Below the pieces are notes generated by a model. It was not told the origin of the DNA. It made no database searches and saw only the letters and a list, made by a program, of their open reading frames with translations. Made by a program: the position numbers and the translations under genes. Below, one piece after another: positions 7,501-10,242 of a stretch of DNA of 10,242 bases. Location of the stretch: positions 1-10,242 of the forward strand of contig JAHFAC010000042.1 in NCBI GenBank assembly GCA_023250755.1. Reading direction: 5' to 3'. Position 1 is the first letter of the stretch. Every line of letters begins with the position of its first letter. Source of the stretch: Bacteriovoracaceae bacterium (GTDB taxonomy: Bacteria > Bdellovibrionota > UBA1018).

Positions 7501-7525
7501 CATCTCATGCAAGAAGTCTGAGATG
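7501..7525 (+). promoter_or_regulatory. Potential RNA hairpin in the rpsD-rpoA gap
   Basis: CATCTCA at 7501-7507 is a perfect inverted repeat of TGAGATG at 7519-7525, with an 11-nt loop. There is no downstream T-run, so it does not look like an intrinsic terminator. It could be a protein-binding or processing site in the mRNA, or chance. Confidence 0.4.
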
Positions 7526-7550
7526 GGTTTGGGCAATTTAAACTGGATAC

Positions 7551-7600
7551 TCCCCGCATGGCTGGTTACAAGATGTGCAGCGAGGGGATGACAGGAGAGG
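7551..7600 (+). promoter_or_regulatory. Potential rpoA leader structure with ribosome binding site
   Basis: TCCCC (7551-7555) can pair with GGGGA (7584-7588), extended by GCAT (7556-7559) with GTGC (7575-7578) across a bulge. The rpoA ribosome binding site AGGAGAGG lies at 7593-7600, just after this stem. CTCC at 7550-7553 could instead pair with GGAG at 7594-7597 and cover that site. The two pairings use the same 5' bases, so they exclude each other. The binding site favours the ATG at 7608 over an in-frame GTG at 7575, which lies inside the stem. The regulatory role is inference. Confidence 0.4.
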
Positions 7601-7607
7601 ATGGAAT

Positions 7608-8687
7608 ATGATCGAAAAAAATTGGCGTGATTTGATTAAACCTAAGGCACTCGATGTTGATAAGGAGTCGTTGACTTCCACTTATGGAAAGTTTGTAGCA
7701 AAGCCCCTGGAGCGGGGATTTGGATTGACCTTGGGGAACTCCCTTCGTCGTGTCATGTTGTCCTCTTTGCAGGGAGCTGCAATCGTTGCAGTCAAAATTG
7801 ATGGAGTGCTCCATGAGTTTACGCCGATCCCTGATGTAACTGAGGACGTATCTGAGATCATTCTAAATTTAAAAGAAGTGCGTTTTAGACTTCATTCAGA
7901 GCAAGCAGTTGTTCTGATTGATAAGACAGGTCCATGTGATGTCAAGGCATCTGACCTCATTGTTTCTGAACATGTGCAGGTTTTGAATCCCGAGCAACAT
8001 CTTGCAGTTTTAGGTAAAAATGGCAAACTTAGGATGGAAATCAAAGTCAGTCGTGGACGTGGCTATCAGCCTGCAGAAACCAACAAGTCTGAAGATATGC
8101 CGATTGGGTGGATTCCGGTCGATAGTTTCTTTTCCCCCATTCGTCGCGTGAACTACACTGTAACCCAAAGCCGAGTTGGGCAAAGAACAGACTATGACAA
8201 GTTAAGTTTGGAAATTTGGACTGATGGTTCAGTGCTTCCTGAGGATGCAGTGTCGCTCGGTTCAAAAATTCTTAAGGATCAATTGTCAGTCTTTTTGAAC
8301 TTTGAAGAAGAACCCGAACCTATCGTTGCGATGCAAGAAGAGAGCGGTCCACAATTTAATCCGAATCTCTATCGGTCCGTTGAAGAGTTGGAGCTTTCAG
8401 TCCGTTCGGCAAACTGTCTTCAAAATGCAAATATCAAGTATATCTATGAGTTGGTTCAGAAGACAGAAGCTGAGATGCTCAAAACCAAAAATTTTGGGCG
8501 CAAATCTTTGAATGAGATCAAAGATATTCTTTCTGAAATGGGCTTAAGCTTGGGGATGAAGCTGGATGGCTTCGTGGCTCCCACGCAACCACCCAAGCCA
8601 GCAGACTCAGATGTTGATGAAAGTCGTATTATGAGTGATCGTCAGAAAGCTGAAGAATCTGACGTAGGTGATGATATTGAGGATTGA
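7608..8687 (+). CDS. rpoA: RNA polymerase subunit alpha with acidic C-terminal tail
   Basis: The alpha dimer is the scaffold on which RNA polymerase assembles, and its C-terminal domain contacts UP elements and activators. From the ATG at 7608 it has 359 residues. The N-terminal domain shows NWRDLIKP (5-12), [18 protein letters not shown] (32-49) and [15 protein letters not shown] (77-91). The C-terminal domain (about 253-319) has LSVRSANCL (263-271), where R266 corresponds to the DNA-contacting R265 of E. coli, and [11 protein letters not shown] (296-306). An additional tail of about 38 residues after LSLGMKLDG is proline-rich, then acidic, ending DDIED. E. coli alpha has 329 residues. AGGAG at 7593-7597 decides the start. 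The N-terminal sequence resembles deltaproteobacterial alpha subunits. Confidence 0.98.
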   Translation: MIEKNWRDLIKPKALDVDKESLTSTYGKFVAKPLERGFGLTLGNSLRRVMLSSLQGAAIVAVKIDGVLHEFTPIPDVTEDVSEIILNLKEVRFRLHSEQAVVLIDKTGPCDVKASDLIVSEHVQVLNPEQHLAVLGKNGKLRMEIKVSRGRGYQPAETNKSEDMPIGWIPVDSFFSPIRRVNYTVTQSRVGQRTDYDKLSLEIWTDGSVLPEDAVSLGSKILKDQLSVFLNFEEEPEPIVAMQEESGPQFNPNLYRSVEELELSVRSANCLQNANIKYIYELVQKTEAEMLKTKNFGRKSLNEIKDILSEMGLSLGMKLDGFVAPTQPPKPADSDVDESRIMSDRQKAEESDVGDDIED

Positions 8688-8729
8688 GCTCACATTGAGA
8701 GCTAATACCTCAGGTCCAGGAGTTGTTTT

Positions 8730-9341
8730 ATGAGACATAATGTAGATGGCCGTAAATTTGGAAGAAACACTTCTCATCGGCGAGCCATGTTTCAAAACAT
8801 GGCAAATTGCGTGATCGATAAAGAACAGATTGTAACTTCGGTTCAGAAGGCCAAAGAAATCAGGCGTGTAGTTGATCGATTGATCACTCTGGCCAAAGAG
8901 GGCTCAGCGCATGCACGACGTCTTGCTTTTGATCGGACTCGAGATGCCGAGGTGGTGAAGAAGCTTTTTTCAACTTTGGCTGACCGCTACAAGGCTAGGG
9001 CAGGGGGTTATACCCGTATTTTGAAGCTTTCAGAGCGTCGCTGGGGAGATGCCGCAGAAATGGCGGTTCTCGAACTAGTGGATCATCCGGTTTTAGATCA
9101 TAAGCGCAAAGTAAAAACAGCTACTGATTCAACTGGCAAAGAGGGTGCTGAAACACAGGCTCAGGATGCTAGCCAGAGTCCTAAAGACACGTTTGGTGGA
9201 TTTCGCCGAATGTTCTCTTCGAAATCTAAAGTGAGTGGCCAAGGTGGTAAGGGCTCTAAGTCGAGTGGCATGGCAAAATCAGCTGCAGGAAGAAAGACTC
9301 CTGCGGGGGGTGGGAGCAGTAAAACAGGAGGAAGTAGCTGA
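8730..9341 (+). CDS. rplQ: Ribosomal protein L17 with long low-complexity tail
   Basis: L17 is a 50S protein near the polypeptide exit tunnel. The core (residues 1 to about 120) is canonical: [20 protein letters not shown] at the start, then [18 protein letters not shown] (41-58), [10 protein letters not shown] (63-72) and [11 protein letters not shown] (90-100), closing with MAVLELVD (111-118). The protein has 203 residues against about 127 in E. coli. The last 83 or so form a Gly, Ser, Lys and Ala rich tail without recognisable domains, apart from a short FGGFRRMF patch at 155-162. AGGAG at 8718-8722 lies 7 nt before the ATG, and the gap after rpoA is 42 nt. The stop TGA (9339-9341) overlaps the CTG start proposed for the next gene. 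Confidence 0.97.
   Translation: MRHNVDGRKFGRNTSHRRAMFQNMANCVIDKEQIVTSVQKAKEIRRVVDRLITLAKEGSAHARRLAFDRTRDAEVVKKLFSTLADRYKARAGGYTRILKLSERRWGDAAEMAVLELVDHPVLDHKRKVKTATDSTGKEGAETQAQDASQSPKDTFGGFRRMFSSKSKVSGQGGKGSKSSGMAKSAAGRKTPAGGGSSKTGGSS
9326..9331 (+). promoter_or_regulatory. Perfect ribosome binding site inside the 3' end of rplQ
   Basis: AGGAGG lies 6 nt before the CTG at 9338 and is the strongest ribosome-binding match near the end of rplQ. The downstream frame has a TAG at 9335-9337, so translation cannot begin further upstream. No ATG, GTG or TTG occurs in the correct frame until a TTG at 9413, which lies beyond the lipoprotein signal. Confidence 0.7.
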
Positions 9342-10057
9342 GATCGCGATTTTGGATTTTTGAGCTGCTGTCTTGCAGTTTTCTACTTTCAACAGGCTGC
9401 GCACATTACTATTTGCCGGCAAATCATTTTATTACCCCCGAGGTGTTGGGGACCGGACGACCCGGTCGTCTCGAATGGCTTACTTTACAGCAGGGTTCTA
9501 ATCTCACTGATCCCTCGATTCTTTCTACGCCTAAGGTAGATAGTGGTGAAAGTCCCAAACCTGAACTTCAGCGATCCTGGGTGAATTACGCATTCGGACT
9601 CAGTCGAACTGTTGCAGACAAAGTCGATTTGGCGATTCGAATTCAGCCCTATGCACCCTTGGGGATCAGTACAAAATATCAGTTTCTTGGGGAGTCTGAG
9701 GATAAAGCTAAGCAAGGCGATTTTTCGGCAGCTGTTCAAGGAGGCGCAGGGCTTCTTCTGGGGACCTCAGGCTCTTCGAATACCTCTTATTATCTTTTTG
9801 AGGGTGCACTTTCGGGAGGGTATCGACCGTGGAGGAGTCATCTTTTTTCTCTTAGCCCGTTTTTCACCCTAGCAGGTTTGTCAGGAGTGAGTGGGGCTTC
9901 TTCAGGGAGTATCAGCCAATATGGCGTAGCTCTTGGTTATCAGTACTCACTTGAGGCGCTTTTTGTGCGTGTGGAAGTGAGTTGGCTCACGGGATCTTAT
10001 GGCCCATCCTCATTGGGTGGGTATTTCGGTGGTGCAATGGTGGGGTTTGTTCTTTAG
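9338..10057 (+). CDS. Predicted lipoprotein with beta-barrel-like body, CTG start
   Basis: I do not recognise a named family. From CTG at 9338 the protein has 239 residues. It starts with a type II signal peptide: a basic n-region (MRSR), a hydrophobic stretch (residues 5-19, with one Glu at 9), and the lipobox L-S-T-G-C with the cysteine at 21. The mature protein would be about 219 residues. From about residue 80 it shows repeated short stretches with alternating hydrophobic, aromatic and glycine residues separated by Gly/Ser/Asn turns (for example 81-106, 129-143, 150-163, 168-180, 194-217 and 228-239). This pattern is typical of outer-membrane beta-barrels. The CTG overlaps the rplQ stop as CTGA and sits 6 nt after a perfect AGGAGG. 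The alternative TTG start at 9413 would remove the signal peptide and is unattractive. Function is unknown, and it is probably cotranscribed with rplQ. Confidence 0.72.
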   Translation: MRSRFWIFELLSCSFLLSTGCAHYYLPANHFITPEVLGTGRPGRLEWLTLQQGSNLTDPSILSTPKVDSGESPKPELQRSWVNYAFGLSRTVADKVDLAIRIQPYAPLGISTKYQFLGESEDKAKQGDFSAAVQGGAGLLLGTSGSSNTSYYLFEGALSGGYRPWRSHLFSLSPFFTLAGLSGVSGASSGSISQYGVALGYQYSLEALFVRVEVSWLTGSYGPSSLGGYFGGAMVGFVL

Positions 10058-10078
10058 ACCGCGTGAGCCAGTAAATTA

Positions 10079-10092
10079 AAATTATATAATTT
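10079..10092. repeat. Short AT-rich palindrome
   Basis: AAATTATATAATTT is a perfect 14-bp palindrome in the non-coding stretch after the lipoprotein gene. It contains a TATAAT hexamer (10085-10090) but has no matching -35 element at 16-19 nt. It could be an operator-like site or simply a product of low-complexity AT-rich sequence. Confidence 0.3.
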
Positions 10093-10188
10093 GGCGATGT
10101 TTCATTCAGATGACTAGGAATTAGCCAGGTCGAACGCTGGTGTGTCCCGTGTTCTGATAAAAATAGTGTAATATTAAGCTCTTATGGG

Positions 10189-10242
10189 TTGAATGAGATC
10201 GCTAAAAAGGCCCAGTCTTTGCTTCTTAAAGAGCCATCAAGT
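10189..10242 (+). CDS. Possible 5' end of another gene, cut by the window edge
   Basis: A frame opening with TTG at 10189 reads MNEIAKKAQSLLLKEPSS to the window edge. This has the look of an amphipathic helical protein N-terminus. No clear ribosome binding site precedes it, and only 18 codons are visible. An ATG at 10194 opens a different frame that looks less protein-like. I cannot assign a function, and the call rests on composition only. Confidence 0.25.
   Translation, partial: MNEIAKKAQSLLLKEPSS

Noticed and set aside
7467..7501. Possible promoter for rpoA: TTGAGA at 7467-7472 with a downstream AT-rich stretch
   Set aside because: At 16-18 nt spacing the downstream hexamers (around GGTACC) do not resemble TATAAT. 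The better TATATC is about 23 nt away, too far.
7575..7607. GTG start for rpoA at 7575
   Set aside because: It would place the AGGAG inside the coding region, and the added residues do not match the alpha N-terminus. The ATG at 7608 has a good binding site.
10085..10090. Perfect TATAAT as the -10 box of a promoter
   Set aside because: No TTGACA-like hexamer lies 16-19 nt upstream, and the hexamer is embedded in an AT palindrome, so chance is a sufficient explanation.
1..10242. Search for mobile elements, CRISPR arrays, tRNA or rRNA genes, or a defence system
   Set aside because: None was seen. Almost all sequence is accounted for by an ordinary ribosomal protein operon, without direct repeat arrays, transposase motifs or integration sites.

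Overview
This window is the distal part of a bacterial S10-spc-alpha ribosomal protein cluster. It reads entirely on the + strand, from the 3' end of rpsN (S14) to rplQ (L17), and one extra gene follows. Gene order is rpsN-rpsH-rplF-rplR-rpsE-rpmD-rplO-secY-adk-map-infA-rpmJ-rpsM-rpsK-rpsD-rpoA-rplQ, then a predicted lipoprotein with a beta-barrel-like body. All the ribosomal, translocation and transcription genes look intact. Spacing is tight (overlaps, or gaps of about 2-42 nt), with one exception: a 141-nt untranslated gap before rpoA.

Organism: the DNA is moderately AT-rich by eye. The RpoA N-terminus (NWRDLIKP) resembles Deltaproteobacteria in the old broad sense. The lipoprotein/outer-membrane-type gene at the end points to a cell with two membranes. 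A deltaproteobacterial or Bdellovibrionota-like lineage is a reasonable inference, but the sequence alone does not fix the genus. The zinc-ligand forms of S14, L36, S4 and adenylate kinase are all present.

Layout: 1-2823 holds small- and large-subunit proteins of the spc operon. 2830-5556 holds the protein-export and processing block: SecY, then adenylate kinase overlapping it by 4 nt, then methionine aminopeptidase. 5585-7466 holds IF-1, L36, S13, S11 and S4. 7467-7607 is an untranslated leader with potential hairpins. 7608-9341 holds RpoA and L17. 9338-10057 holds the lipoprotein gene, which apparently starts at a CTG codon overlapping the rplQ stop and is preceded by a perfect AGGAGG. 10058-10242 is mostly non-coding, with a weak candidate for the start of another gene at the edge.

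The genes jointly build the ribosome, insert and export proteins, process N-termini and supply the RNA polymerase alpha subunit, so one long transcript coordinates growth functions. I see no new defence or mobile system. What stands out is the set of low-complexity extensions on L30, S11, L17 and RpoA, the structured gap before rpoA, and the CTG-started lipoprotein coupled to rplQ.
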